Assembly: GCF_002846335.1 (NCBI RefSeq)
Contig: NZ_PJMQ01000001.1
Span: 434,001-498,000 of the forward strand
DNA length: 64,000 nt
Reading direction: 5' to 3'
From: Janthinobacterium sp. 61
GTDB lineage: Bacteria > Pseudomonadota > Gammaproteobacteria > Burkholderiales > Burkholderiaceae_D
Shown: one piece after another, positions 16,466-25,041 of the stretch
How the letters are laid out: every line of letters starts with the position of its first letter
Position numbering within the stretch: position 1 is the first letter of the stretch
The notes under the pieces: generated by a model
Database searches by the model: none
Told to the model about the DNA's origin: nothing
What the model saw: only the letters and a program-made list of their open reading frames with translations
Position numbers and translations under genes: made by a program

Positions 16466-18130
16466 TCAGCGGAAGCTCAGGGCGCCCGTCAGGTCACCCG
16501 GCGGCAGCGCGCCACGGGCCGCGAAGGCATCGTTGCGCACTTTCAGGCCTTCGAGCAGCGGCAAATCATGCAGGCGCGTGATCAGTCGCAGGATCGAGGT
16601 CGTGTCATAGAAACTGTGGTCGACGGCGCCTTTCTTCGCGTAGGGCGAGACGACGATGGCGGGAATGCGCGTGCCCGGACCCCAGCGGTCGCCCTTCGGC
16701 GGCGCCACGTGATCCCACCAGCCGCCGTTTTCATCGAACGTGATCACCACGATCATGTCTTTCCACTGCGGCGATTCCTTCAGATGCTGGATGACGTTGG
16801 CCACGTGCTGGTCGCCCGATTCGATATCTGAATAACCGGCGTGCAGGTTCAGATTGCCCTGCGGCTTGTAGAAGGTCACGGCGGGCAGCTTGCCTGCCAC
16901 GGCGGCGGCCAGGAATTTGTTCGAGATCGGGCTGTCGCCAGTGCCGCCGTCGCGCAGGTGCTCGGCGCGCGCCGCCGTGCCAGGCGCGAACTGCTTGAAG
17001 TAGTTCAGCGGCTGGTGGTGGAACTGGAAATTCGGCTTGCTGCCGCCGCCCTTCTGGTCGAGCGCTGCTTGCCAGCCGCCGCCATACCATGCCCAGCTGA
17101 TGCCCTTGCGCGACAGCAGGTCGCCGATGGTGTCATAGGTTTGCGGCGGCAAGGTGTTCGCGTCAGCCGGGTCGGCATGCAGCGGATCGCCATCAAAGGC
17201 GGGGCGGACGTAACTCGGTTGATATGGCGGCGCCATGGTGTTGACGGCATAGCCGTCCGGCGTGAGCGCGCCGTCGTTCACGTACTTCGGCTTGCCATCG
17301 AGCGCCGAGGCGGGGCACTCGGGGGAGATCGCCAGGCGCACGCCTTGCGGGCCGTCGGACAGCACGGCGATCTTTTTCTTCGCTGCCGTCTCGGCAGCAT
17401 TGAAATATTCGTTGGCGCGGCCCGTCACCAGGAACTGGTGGTTCATGTAGGAGCCGCCGAAGGCCGCCATGAAGAAGTTGTCGCACAGCGTGTACTGCTC
17501 GGCGATCTGCCACAGGTTCAGGTTTTTCGACGTTTCGCCGTAATGGCCCATCACCAGGCCGCCGCTGTCGGCCCACGCGGCAAAGCCGTCGTTCTTGCCG
17601 CCGTTGATCTGCATCTGGTTGTTATAGAAGCGGTGCACGAGGTCGCGCGTGATGATGCTCTCGGGCAGGGGCTTGCCGGCCGCGTCGCTCAATTTGTAGG
17701 GAGCGTTGGGCAGGCCGGAAATCTGGTCTTCCTTGATCAGGTAATCGATGCCGCCGATATTTTGCTGGTTCGGCACCAGGCCGCCCCAGATTTTCGGCAG
17801 GGTGGCCAGCGGCTTGCCGTCGCGGTCCAGCTGCTGCGCCTGTTCGGCCGTGACGGCGGACAAGGGCGCGCTGGTGCCGGGGAAGTTGGCGAACAGGTTG
17901 TTGAAGCTGCGGTTTTCCAGGTAGATCACGACCACGTTCTTGACGTGGGCCTTGAGTTTCGCGTCGAGCGAACCCTTGGCGATGGTCTTTTTGGCTGGCG
18001 CGGCGTCGGCCAGCGCCGGCAGGCTGGCAGCCAGGCCGACTGCGGAAGCGGCCTGAAAAATGCGCCGGCGCGAGGGATTGGCGGGTTGGTCGGCCGGATC
18101 GGCTGGCAGGGCGGGGGCGAGGTCCTTCAC
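16466..18130 (-). CDS. Tat-exported phosphoesterase (acid phosphatase/phospholipase C family)
   Basis: A 554-residue protein of the AcpA/phospholipase C superfamily. A twin-arginine signal SRRRIFQAASAVGLAASLPA at about residues 20-40 predicts folded export to the periplasm. Catalytic features include VVVIYLENRSFNNLFANFPG (the metal-binding EN motif) and VVITFDENGGWWDHVAPP (the second metal-binding DENGGWWDH motif), with DNFFMAAFGGSYMNHQFLV between. The GTG at 18130 follows AAGGAG by five bases. Family members hydrolyse phosphomonoesters or phospholipids; which applies here cannot be told. It sits downstream of the iron receptor with 116 bp between. Confidence 0.88.
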   Translation of the reverse strand: MKDLAPALPADPADQPANPSRRRIFQAASAVGLAASLPALADAAPAKKTIAKGSLDAKLKAHVKNVVVIYLENRSFNNLFANFPGTSAPLSAVTAEQAQQLDRDGKPLATLPKIWGGLVPNQQNIGGIDYLIKEDQISGLPNAPYKLSDAAGKPLPESIITRDLVHRFYNNQMQINGGKNDGFAAWADSGGLVMGHYGETSKNLNLWQIAEQYTLCDNFFMAAFGGSYMNHQFLVTGRANEYFNAAETAAKKKIAVLSDGPQGVRLAISPECPASALDGKPKYVNDGALTPDGYAVNTMAPPYQPSYVRPAFDGDPLHADPADANTLPPQTYDTIGDLLSRKGISWAWYGGGWQAALDQKGGGSKPNFQFHHQPLNYFKQFAPGTAARAEHLRDGGTGDSPISNKFLAAAVAGKLPAVTFYKPQGNLNLHAGYSDIESGDQHVANVIQHLKESPQWKDMIVVITFDENGGWWDHVAPPKGDRWGPGTRIPAIVVSPYAKKGAVDHSFYDTTSILRLITRLHDLPLLEGLKVRNDAFAARGALPPGDLTGALSFR

Positions 18131-18246
18131 ACATTCTCCTTGGGTGTCTCTGTGGGCACGAGTACCGGTGGCGCGGGCCATCGACACTCGTGAAGCGGGA
18201 AAATTGTATCACCGGCCCTGCGCCGGCGTGAACTATTCAGCCAGCC

Positions 18247-20754
18247 CTAGAACTGATAACGCACCTTCAGTGCCACCTTGCGCGACGGGCCATACATGCC
18301 CGAGTACCACCAGTCCGACACGGAAGCCGTGTACTGCTTGTCGAGCAGGTTGGCCACGTTGACGGTGGCCGACAGCTTGTCGTTGACGTCGTAGCGCGCC
18401 ATCAGGCTGGCCACCGAATACGCCTTTTGCTCCCAGTGCAGGGTGCGGTCGATCTGCCAAGCGTCGACCTCCGAATACACGCGGCTTTGCCAGTTCATGC
18501 CGCCGCCAAGCGTCAGGCGATTCAGCTCGCCAGGCAGCCGATAAGTGGTCCACAGCTTCACCAGATGGCGCGGAAAGGTGGTCAGGATCGCCTTGCCGGC
18601 ATTGTTTTCCGTCTGGCTGTAAGACCACGAGGCCGAGATGTTCCAGCTTGGGGTCAGGGCGCCAGTCGCTTCCAGGTCCACGCCCTGGGTCTTGGCGCCC
18701 TTGATGGTGCGGTTGGCGGGATTGTTTGTACCAGGCACGGTGTAGCCCGGGTCCGATTCGGCCAGATTGCTCTGGCGGATCTGGTACAGCGCGGCAGCCG
18801 TGTTCAGGCGGCCATCGAGCCAGCCGCTCTTGACGCCCGCTTCAAAGGTCTTGCCTTCGCGTGGGGCCAGCAGCTTGCCGTAGCGGTCTTGCTGGGCTTG
18901 CGGCTGGTAGATGGTGGAATAACTGGCGTAGGCGCTGTGCGTGCCGTCGATGTCAAATACCAGGCCGCCATACGGCGTGACGACGCGGCTCTCCGAGGCT
19001 GGGGACGCGCTGTAGAAGGGCACGGAAGGCGCATCCGAGATGTAATTCTCGCTGTAGCGCAGCACCTTGGCGCCGGCGATCAGTTTCAGGCGCTCGGAGA
19101 GATTGAGGCGCGTGGTGGCATACGCGCTGGCCTGGCGGCGCGTGCTGTCGTAGGTGACAAAGGTGTCGCCAAACACGGGCGTTGCCGTGCGATTCCAGCG
19201 GTACAGGTTGGCGGGCGTGGTCTGGATACGCTTGTCGAAGCGGCCATCCGTCGTGCTTTGAAATTCGCTGTAGTCCATGCCCAGCACCAGTTCGTGCTGG
19301 CGGCCGAACGCGCTGAAGGGGCCGCGCACATTGATGTCCACGCTGTTGACCTGGAGCTGGTAATCGCGGTAATCGGCGCTCAAGCGCAGGCCATCGCCCG
19401 TGGCCTGATCGGGGAAGCCATCGCTCACGTTCAGGTAGACGGCGCGCTCTTCCTGCGACGACTGCACGCGGTTGGCCGAGATTTTCAGCTTCCAGTCGCT
19501 GGCCAGTGCGTGTTCCACTGTGACGAAGAGGTCGGTCGAATTGGTGCCGAAGCGATTCGACGTGGCCGCCGGACTGAAGGAGCGGGGCAGGTCCGTCATG
19601 GCGCCATTGCTGTAGAACAGGGGAAAGCCCAGGTAGGACAGGGATCCATTCGAGCGCTTGCGCTGGTGCGTGACGCCGGCTGTCAGTTTCGTGTCGGCGG
19701 ACAGGTCCGCCTCGACCACGCCGTAGACCACTTTCTTGTCGCGGCTGTAGCCGTCGATGATGCTGTCGCCTTCCTCGTACACCGTCACCAGGCGGCCGCG
19801 CACCGTGCGCGCTTCGTTGAGCGGGCCGGCAATGTCGGCCAGGACGCGCCGCTCATTGTAGGAAGCCAGCTCGCCCTCGACGGAGGCCTGAAACTGTGGC
19901 GTCGGCTTTTTGCGCACCATGTTGATGGCGCCCGAGGCATCGCCCGCGCCCGTCATCAGGCCCGAGGCGCCGCGCAGCACTTCGATGCGGTCATATAGCG
20001 CCATGTCGGCCAGGCTTTGCGACGGTATCGCGTTGAGGCCCAGGTTTTCCGAATGCGTGCTGACGCCATCGAGCTGGTAATTGGTGATCGAATAGCCGCG
20101 CGAAGTAAAGCCCGTGCGCTCGCTGCCCAGCGAGAAGAGGGTGATGCCCGGCGTTTGCGCCATTACTTGCGCGATGGTGCTCAAGCCCTGGTCCTGCATG
20201 CGCTGCTGCGTGATGACGCTGACCGACTGCGGCGTTTCCCGGATCGACAGGCCCAGCGGCGTGGCCGTGGCGATGGGCAGGGTGGAAACATACGTGCCCG
20301 ACCCTTCCGTCGCATCCTGCTGCGCTTTCACCGACACTTCCGGCATCATGGACAGCGCCTCGCCGCCCGCCGCGATATCGGCCGGGCGCAGTACATAGCT
20401 GCCGTTGGCGCTGCGCTCGGCCTTCAGGCCCGTGCCGCGCAGCACGCCGTTCAGGGCGGCCAGCACCTCGTGGCGGCCCGTGAGGCCAGAAGACGTCTTG
20501 CCGCGCGTCTGTTCCGGCGTGAAGCTGAGGATGACCCTGGACTGGCTGGCAACCTGGCGCAGCGCCGCTGCGAGGTCGCCGGCAGGCACCTGGAAGTCCT
20601 GGCTGGCCGCTGGCGCTGCCGCGCTTTCCTGCGCCAGGGCTGGCGCCAGGGCGTTCAGCAGCAGGGCCGAACCGATGAAGACGAGTTGGATGGCATGCGC
20701 CATGCGTTTGATGTGCGGCCGTGACCGGGACCTGGAAGACATAACTGGAGACAT
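18247..20754 (-). CDS. TonB-dependent siderophore receptor with signalling (STN) domain
   Basis: An 835-residue outer-membrane receptor. After the signal peptide (IQLVFIGSALLLNALAPALA) comes a secretin/TonB short N-terminal domain (FQVPAGDLAAALRQVASQSR), which relays occupancy to FecR. The plug follows with SIRETPQSVSVITQQRM, then a 22-strand-type barrel ending in the required terminal Phe (VALKVRYQF). The pattern resembles FhuE/FpvA-type hydroxamate or mixed-siderophore receptors. fecI and fecR precede it on the same strand, so it is the likely target of that sigma factor. The ligand is unknown. Confidence 0.94.
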   Translation of the reverse strand: MSPVMSSRSRSRPHIKRMAHAIQLVFIGSALLLNALAPALAQESAAAPAASQDFQVPAGDLAAALRQVASQSRVILSFTPEQTRGKTSSGLTGRHEVLAALNGVLRGTGLKAERSANGSYVLRPADIAAGGEALSMMPEVSVKAQQDATEGSGTYVSTLPIATATPLGLSIRETPQSVSVITQQRMQDQGLSTIAQVMAQTPGITLFSLGSERTGFTSRGYSITNYQLDGVSTHSENLGLNAIPSQSLADMALYDRIEVLRGASGLMTGAGDASGAINMVRKKPTPQFQASVEGELASYNERRVLADIAGPLNEARTVRGRLVTVYEEGDSIIDGYSRDKKVVYGVVEADLSADTKLTAGVTHQRKRSNGSLSYLGFPLFYSNGAMTDLPRSFSPAATSNRFGTNSTDLFVTVEHALASDWKLKISANRVQSSQEERAVYLNVSDGFPDQATGDGLRLSADYRDYQLQVNSVDINVRGPFSAFGRQHELVLGMDYSEFQSTTDGRFDKRIQTTPANLYRWNRTATPVFGDTFVTYDSTRRQASAYATTRLNLSERLKLIAGAKVLRYSENYISDAPSVPFYSASPASESRVVTPYGGLVFDIDGTHSAYASYSTIYQPQAQQDRYGKLLAPREGKTFEAGVKSGWLDGRLNTAAALYQIRQSNLAESDPGYTVPGTNNPANRTIKGAKTQGVDLEATGALTPSWNISASWSYSQTENNAGKAILTTFPRHLVKLWTTYRLPGELNRLTLGGGMNWQSRVYSEVDAWQIDRTLHWEQKAYSVASLMARYDVNDKLSATVNVANLLDKQYTASVSDWWYSGMYGPSRKVALKVRYQF

Positions 20755-20843
20755 GGTTACCTTGTGGTGTAGTCGTCAAAAAGAACGTTGCCTACACAGG
20801 TCACGCGAGAATCGCAAACGGGTAAGGTTTTTTTGCGGTGGAC

Positions 20844-21860
20844 TCAAAATAAATGCTTGGCGTGCCGGCGCGCTTCCACCTGCACCCAGTAGCGCGTGCG
20901 CAGGCGCACGTCGACGGGCAGGGACTCGGGCAGCGACAGCAGCACGGCGTCCAGGTCGGCCAGCGGGAAGACGCCGGAAATGCGCAGCGCGGCGACGTCA
21001 TCGTCACAGCCCAGCAAGCCGTGGCGGTAGCGGCTCAGCTCATTGAGGAAGTCGCGCAGCGGCATGGCGTCGGCCAGCAGCGAGCCATGGCGCCAGGCCC
21101 AGATGTCGGGCGAGACGGCATGCGTGGGCAAGAGCTGTTGCGCCGTCATGCCGCCGCCCTGGCCCGCCTGAATCACCAGCCTGGCATCGCCATGGTGCGG
21201 CGTCAGCCGCACGGCGCCTTCCTCGACGGCGACCAGGGTGTTGCCGTCCGCCTGGCGTACCGAGTAGCGCGTGCCCAACGCCTGCGCCTGGCCTTGCGCG
21301 GTGTCGACGATGAAGGGGCGGTAGGGCAGGCCCGTGTCGCGGGCGGTGGCGATGAACACTTCGCCCCGCACCAGTTGCAGCAGCCGTTGCGTGCCGCTGA
21401 AGCGGATGTTCACGGCACTGCCGCCATTCAGGTGCAAACGGCTGCCGTCGGGCAGGGTCAGCTCGCGGCGCTCGTTGATGCCCGTGGCAATGTCGGCCAG
21501 TGCGGCACGGGCCATGTCGGGTGCGTAGGGCGAGCGCGCGCCGAACCAGCCCGTGATGCCGATGGTCGATATCCACGCCAGCAGTTGCAGGCTGTTGCGG
21601 CGCGAGACGGGGGCCGCAGGACGCCGTGCCAGGGCCGTGCGGCACGCTTGCGCATCGAGTTCCCGCAAGCCGCCGCTGGCGCTTTCGATGTGTTTCCACG
21701 CCCGCTCATGGTCGGGGTGCGCCTGGCGCCACTGGTGCCAGGCTGTTTTTTCCGCCGGCGTGGTGGCGCCACTCATCAGGGTGGCCAGCCATTCAGCTGC
21801 CTGCATGGCGATGGCCAGGTCGATGGGCTGGCCCTGTGCGTAGACGGTGGCGCCGCGCAT
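20844..21860 (-). CDS. fecR: FecR-family anti-sigma factor/signal transducer
   Basis: A 338-residue inner-membrane regulator. The cytoplasmic N-terminus carries the FecR pattern AAEWLATLMSG and WHQWRQAHPDHERAW, followed by one hydrophobic segment (LLAWISTIGITGWFG). The periplasmic FecR domain includes ELTLPDGSRLHLNGGSAV and LQLVRGEVFI, with a C-terminal domain that contacts the receptor's STN domain. The start at 21860 lies one base after the fecI stop (TGACATG); an alternative ATG at 21890 would overlap fecI. It holds or activates the adjacent FecI according to receptor occupancy. Confidence 0.93.
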   Translation of the reverse strand: MRGATVYAQGQPIDLAIAMQAAEWLATLMSGATTPAEKTAWHQWRQAHPDHERAWKHIESASGGLRELDAQACRTALARRPAAPVSRRNSLQLLAWISTIGITGWFGARSPYAPDMARAALADIATGINERRELTLPDGSRLHLNGGSAVNIRFSGTQRLLQLVRGEVFIATARDTGLPYRPFIVDTAQGQAQALGTRYSVRQADGNTLVAVEEGAVRLTPHHGDARLVIQAGQGGGMTAQQLLPTHAVSPDIWAWRHGSLLADAMPLRDFLNELSRYRHGLLGCDDDVAALRISGVFPLADLDAVLLSLPESLPVDVRLRTRYWVQVEARRHAKHLF

Positions 21861-21861
21861 G

Positions 21862-22380
21862 TCAGTGGCTGGCAAAATCGGGTACGGCAAAAAAGCACAG
21901 CAAATTGGCCTTGCTCAGGTATTTTTTGACGGAGTGCGTGGTGGTGCCCAGTTCGGCGGCGATCTCGGCGTAGCTCATGCCGTCCAGGTGGGCCAGCAGG
22001 AAGGCAGCCTTGGCCTTGGCGGAGAGCTGATCCAGCGCGCGGTCGATCAGTTGCAGTGATTCGAGCAGGAGGGACATCGCTTCCGGTGAGGGTGCGCAGG
22101 CTTGCGGCTGCTGCTGCAGCGCGTCGAGGTAGGCCCGTTCGAGTTCTTCGCGCCGGCAGTGATTGGCCAGCAGGCGCTTGGCGATGGTGGCCAGGAAAGG
22201 CCGCGGCTGCACGATGCCGGCACTGCTGCGCGCAACGAAGATTTTGACGAAGGTATCTTGCGCCAGATCGCCGGCCAGCCCCGCATCGTGCAGGCGGCGC
22301 TTCAGCCAGTGCAGTAGCCAGGAGTGGTGCTCGGCATACAGGGCCTGGAAATCGGGCGGAGGTGAGGGGGTGGACAGCAT
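21862..22380 (-). CDS. fecI: FecI-type ECF sigma factor
   Basis: A 172-residue extracytoplasmic-function sigma factor. Region 2 is visible in DFQALYAEHHSWLLHWLKRR and AGDLAQDTFVKIF, and region 4 in LDGMSYAEIAAELGTTTHSV, the -35-recognising helix-turn-helix. It is first in a fecI-fecR-receptor unit and is expected to drive the receptor gene when FecR signals. A Fur-like palindrome lies 24-40 bp upstream, consistent with iron repression. Confidence 0.94.
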   Translation of the reverse strand: MLSTPSPPPDFQALYAEHHSWLLHWLKRRLHDAGLAGDLAQDTFVKIFVARSSAGIVQPRPFLATIAKRLLANHCRREELERAYLDALQQQPQACAPSPEAMSLLLESLQLIDRALDQLSAKAKAAFLLAHLDGMSYAEIAAELGTTTHSVKKYLSKANLLCFFAVPDFASH

Positions 22381-22403
22381 GCGTACAGGACGCCTTAATC
22401 TAA

Positions 22404-22420
22404 ATGAGAATTGTTCTCAT
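22404..22420 (-). promoter_or_regulatory. Fur-box-like palindrome upstream of fecI
   Basis: ATGAGAA-TTG-TTCTCAT, a perfect 7-3-7 inverted repeat embedded in TAAATGAGAATTGTTCTCAT. It resembles the AATGAGAATNATTCTCATT form of Fur sites. It sits where a promoter for fecI must lie. Confidence 0.75.
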
Positions 22421-22598
22421 AATAACCTGGCAGTGCGCGCCAGGCAATCAGGAAAACGCGGCGTTGTTGAAATGCGACTGCGCGCCCGGGCCGCGCACGG
22501 TGGTGGATTTGCGCTGCTGCACGGTAGATGTAAAAGTTTCCTTGGCGCAAGCTTTCATGTGAGAAAATGCGGGCTGTCGATGTGGTACGGAGCGAAAA

Positions 22599-23261
22599 AT
22601 GATGTGGATGGTTGGCGGTGCCCTGATTCTTTTGGTCGCCAGATTTTTATGGTTGGCCTTTTTTCATCGGGTCAACGCGATGTCACGCCAGGCGGAGCTG
22701 ATGAACTGGCTCGACATCGGCCGGGTGTCGAATGCTGATGGCGGCAAGGATATTTTGTTGGCGAGAAATGAGCGCGGCGCCCGGATCGACTGGCGCACGG
22801 GCGAGGTCTGGTTGATGAATCCCAAGGTGGAGGAGCCGTTTGCCGATTTTCTCGCCGTCGAGCGCTGGCTTACCCTGCGCGACATGCCGAAGGCGGACAG
22901 GCCTGCGCCAGCCACCCCGGCGGAACCGGAGCCGGAGCCGGCGCCTGAACCCGGACCCGCGCGCGATACCTTGCCGGTCTTCCAGCAAAAGGTCGACGAA
23001 TGCCTGGCCAAGGCGGAAGGCGGCCAGGAATTGCTGGAAACGAAGCAGGCGTTCGAGGCGGGCAGCGAGCCTTACCTCGAGGCGTCGACGGAATTGAGCA
23101 AGACCGCGCTCGAGCTCGACGTGTCGCCAGCGATGGTGGCCACGTTTCATATCAGCGCCTTTGCCGCGCTGGCTGAAACGGCGGGCGCCGACAAGCTGGA
23201 ACGGGTGGCGGCCAGCCTGCATGCTGCAGCCAGGCAGATCAGGGCCAGCGTCGCAGCCTGA
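22599..23261 (+). CDS. Membrane-anchored hypothetical protein
   Basis: A 220-residue protein with one N-terminal transmembrane helix (WMVGGALILLVARFLWLAFF) and a cytoplasmic body. Features are a short domain with WRTGEVWLMNP, a Pro/Glu linker of EPEPEP type at about residues 108-120, and a helical C-terminal half (FQQKVDECLAKAEGGQELLE, then ASLHAAARQIRA). No family recognised. The ATG at 22599 follows GGAGCG. It is divergent from fecI and followed by a strong hairpin shared with the initiator tRNA. Confidence 0.65.
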   Translation: MMWMVGGALILLVARFLWLAFFHRVNAMSRQAELMNWLDIGRVSNADGGKDILLARNERGARIDWRTGEVWLMNPKVEEPFADFLAVERWLTLRDMPKADRPAPATPAEPEPEPAPEPGPARDTLPVFQQKVDECLAKAEGGQELLETKQAFEAGSEPYLEASTELSKTALELDVSPAMVATFHISAFAALAETAGADKLERVAASLHAAARQIRASVAA

Positions 23262-23284
23262 GCACGGGCCAGGCCTGGAATGAA

Positions 23285-23320
23285 AAAGCCGCTGATACCC
23301 TTGCGGGTATCAGCGGCTTT
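23285..23320 (-). terminator. Terminator of initiator tRNA copy 1
   Basis: A 16-bp perfect stem (AAAGCCGCTGATACCC with GGGTATCAGCGGCTTT) with a 4-nt loop. On the minus strand it is followed by TTTTTCA, so it ends the tRNA transcript. It may also stop the plus-strand gene ending at 23261. Confidence 0.9.
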
Positions 23321-23327
23321 CATGTAT

Positions 23328-23404
23328 TGGTTGCGGGGACAGGATTTGAACCTGTGACCTTCGGGTTATGAGCCCGACGAGCTGCCAGACTGCTCCACCC
23401 CGCA
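23328..23404 (-). tRNA. Initiator tRNA-fMet (CAT), copy 1
   Basis: A 77-nt tRNA with encoded CCA. The anticodon stem has the three G:C pairs of initiators around CTCATAA (GGG/CCC), the D-arm is GGAGCAGTCTGGCAGCTC, and the T-loop is TTCAAAT. Position 1 reads T opposite A72, so the usual C1xA72 mismatch is replaced by a possible pair. Confidence 0.95.
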
Positions 23405-23409
23405 GGCGA

Positions 23410-23438
23410 ATTATAGCGGGGTTTGCTGCAATGCGCAA
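23410..23438 (-). promoter_or_regulatory. Promoter of initiator tRNA copy 1
   Basis: On the minus strand TTGCGC (23438-23433), a 17-bp spacer and a perfect TATAAT (23415-23410). The -10 box ends only 5 bp before the mature tRNA 5' end, so transcription should start at or next to nucleotide 1. Confidence 0.8.
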
Positions 23439-23515
23439 TGGCCAGGGCAATTGCGCAGGATAGGGCGCAAGGCGGCGGCACGGCAACGCCATTGTGGCGC
23501 AGGCATCATCGTGAT

Positions 23516-24367
23516 TTATGCCGCCGTCGAGCGGATGGCGGCGGCCAGGCGGCGCAGTGAGTCCCGCGTCTGTGGATCGGCGGCATTGGAATACAGCAGC
23601 ACGTCCAGCGTGGGCAGGGCCGGTAGTCCGAACGTTGGCCCCGCGTCCATCGTTCCTGCGGGCGCCACCCGGCACCCCAGCGCCGCAATGGCGAAACCTG
23701 CCGTAATGGCGGCGCCGATGGTGGTGATGCCGCCGCCGACGAAAACCTCGGTCCACGCGATGCCGTGCTCCTTGAGCGCGGCGAGTGCAATGCTTCTTAC
23801 CCGGCAAGACTCGGATTGCGCCGCGAGACGCAAGGGCTCGTCCGGGTGGTATGCGAAGCCGGGGGCGGCCATCCAGCCGAAGCGTTCTTCGAGTATCACA
23901 TCGCCACCTTTGCGCAGATGGTCATGCCCCAGCACGATGGCGGCATCAAGCGTGCCGCGATCAAAGCAGCCGAGCACTTCGTGCGATGAGGCGATGCGTA
24001 CTTCCAGCACCAGATCCGGCTCGGCGTCGTGCATGTGTTTCAGCAAGAGTGGCAGTTCCGCGCCGACGATGTGGTGGCTGATGCCGATCACCAGTCGCCG
24101 CTTGCTGGCGCTGAACGCGGCAAGGGCGCCTTGATGGGCTGCTACCAGCTTGCGCGCTGCGACCATGAACTGGTGTCCGTCCGCAGACAGGCCCACCAGG
24201 CGCGGCGTACGGTCCAGCAAATGCCGGCCGAGCATCTTTTCCAGTCGCTTGATCTTCAGGCTGACGGCCGACTGGGTGGTGTCGAGCGCCTCGGCCGCGC
24301 GCGTGAAGCTTTTCAGTTCCGCTGCCAGAACGAAGGCTTGCACGGCCTCGATATCGAGCGTCTTCAT
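23516..24367 (-). CDS. LysR-family transcriptional regulator
   Basis: A 283-residue LTTR. The N-terminal winged HTH reads FVLAAELKSFTRAAEALDTT followed by QSAVSLKIKRLEKMLG. The effector domain follows (LVIGISHHIVGAELPLLLKH, LDAAIVLGHD). The ATG at 24367 is preferred to an in-frame TTG six bases upstream. It is divergent from the tautomerase gene at 24478, which it probably controls. The gene pair is bracketed by the duplicated initiator tRNA loci. Confidence 0.93.
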   Translation of the reverse strand: MKTLDIEAVQAFVLAAELKSFTRAAEALDTTQSAVSLKIKRLEKMLGRHLLDRTPRLVGLSADGHQFMVAARKLVAAHQGALAAFSASKRRLVIGISHHIVGAELPLLLKHMHDAEPDLVLEVRIASSHEVLGCFDRGTLDAAIVLGHDHLRKGGDVILEERFGWMAAPGFAYHPDEPLRLAAQSESCRVRSIALAALKEHGIAWTEVFVGGGITTIGAAITAGFAIAALGCRVAPAGTMDAGPTFGLPALPTLDVLLYSNAADPQTRDSLRRLAAAIRSTAA

Positions 24368-24477
24368 GGGCAATCATTTAAAAAGCGAATCATTGAAATA
24401 TGGTGCCATGTGTTTTCATTATGGTCAATAGCGCCTATCGTTAGCTATCTCAATCAACCATCAGGAAGGAGTCACTC

Positions 24478-24870
24478 ATGCCGATGACACGCGTATCTCT
24501 GCGGCGGGGCAAGCCCGCCACCTATCGCCGGGCCATACTGGATGGCTTGTATCTGGCCATGCGCGAAACGTTTGACGTGCCGGACGATGACCGCTTCATG
24601 ACGATCAGCGAACACGACGAAGACGATTTCAACTACGGCAAGTCGTATCTTGGCATCGCGCGCAGCGACGATCTCGTCATGATCCAGATCACGGTCAGCA
24701 AGACCCGGACGATAGCGCAGAAAAAGGCGCTCTATGGCCGGATCGCCGAGCGCCTGTCCAGCAGTCCCGGCCTGCGTCCCGAAGACATTTTTATCAACCT
24801 CGTCGAAGTGGCGCCCGAAAACTGGTCGTTCGGCCATGGCGTCGCTCATTACGCGCCGCGCGACGCCTAA
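24478..24870 (+). CDS. Tautomerase-superfamily protein
   Basis: A 130-residue protein that starts MPMTRVSLRRGK, so Pro becomes residue 1 after Met removal; an N-terminal Pro is the catalytic base of the tautomerase superfamily. RAILDGLYLAMRETFDVPDD and SPGLRPEDIFINLVEVAPEN fit the larger Tautomerase_2 group, which includes malonate-semialdehyde-decarboxylase-like enzymes. AAGGAG precedes the ATG. The substrate is unknown; the divergent LysR gene suggests an inducible catabolic or detoxifying role. Confidence 0.88.
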   Translation: MPMTRVSLRRGKPATYRRAILDGLYLAMRETFDVPDDDRFMTISEHDEDDFNYGKSYLGIARSDDLVMIQITVSKTRTIAQKKALYGRIAERLSSSPGLRPEDIFINLVEVAPENWSFGHGVAHYAPRDA

Positions 24871-24886
24871 GCGTTACAGGCATGAA

Positions 24887-24922
24887 AAAGCCGCTGATCC
24901 CTTTGCAAGAATCAGCGGCTTT
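24887..24922 (-). terminator. Terminator of initiator tRNA copy 2
   Basis: A 12-bp stem (AAAGCCGCTGAT with ATCAGCGGCTTT) with a 12-nt loop and TTTTTCATG on the minus strand. It is a weakened version of the copy-1 hairpin. Confidence 0.8.
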
Positions 24923-24930
24923 CATGTATC

Positions 24931-25007
24931 TGGTTGCGGGGACAGGATTTGAACCTGTGACCTTCGGGTTATGAGCCCGACGAGCTGCCAGACTGCTCCA
25001 CCCCGCA
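24931..25007 (-). tRNA. Initiator tRNA-fMet (CAT), copy 2
   Basis: Identical 77-nt sequence to copy 1, including T at position 1, A72 and encoded CCA. Confidence 0.95.
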
Positions 25008-25012
25008 GGCGA

Positions 25013-25041
25013 ATTATAGCGGGGTTTGCTGCAATGCGCAA
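25013..25041 (-). promoter_or_regulatory. Promoter of initiator tRNA copy 2
   Basis: TTGCGC (25041-25036), a 17-bp spacer and TATAAT (25018-25013), again ending 5 bp before the tRNA. Same architecture as copy 1. Confidence 0.8.

Larger units (their letters stand above)
23284..23443. repeat. Direct repeat containing initiator tRNA locus, copy 1
   Basis: About 160 bp, covering terminator, tRNA and promoter. It recurs at about 24884-25046 with few differences, mainly in the terminator loop. Identity ends abruptly after CGCAATGGCC on the promoter side. Confidence 0.85.

Noticed and set aside
23405..24930. Integrative island between the two initiator tRNA copies
   Set aside because: There is no integrase or recombinase, the repeat includes the promoter and terminator rather than only a tRNA 3' end, and gene composition resembles its surroundings. 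Kept only as a duplication observation.
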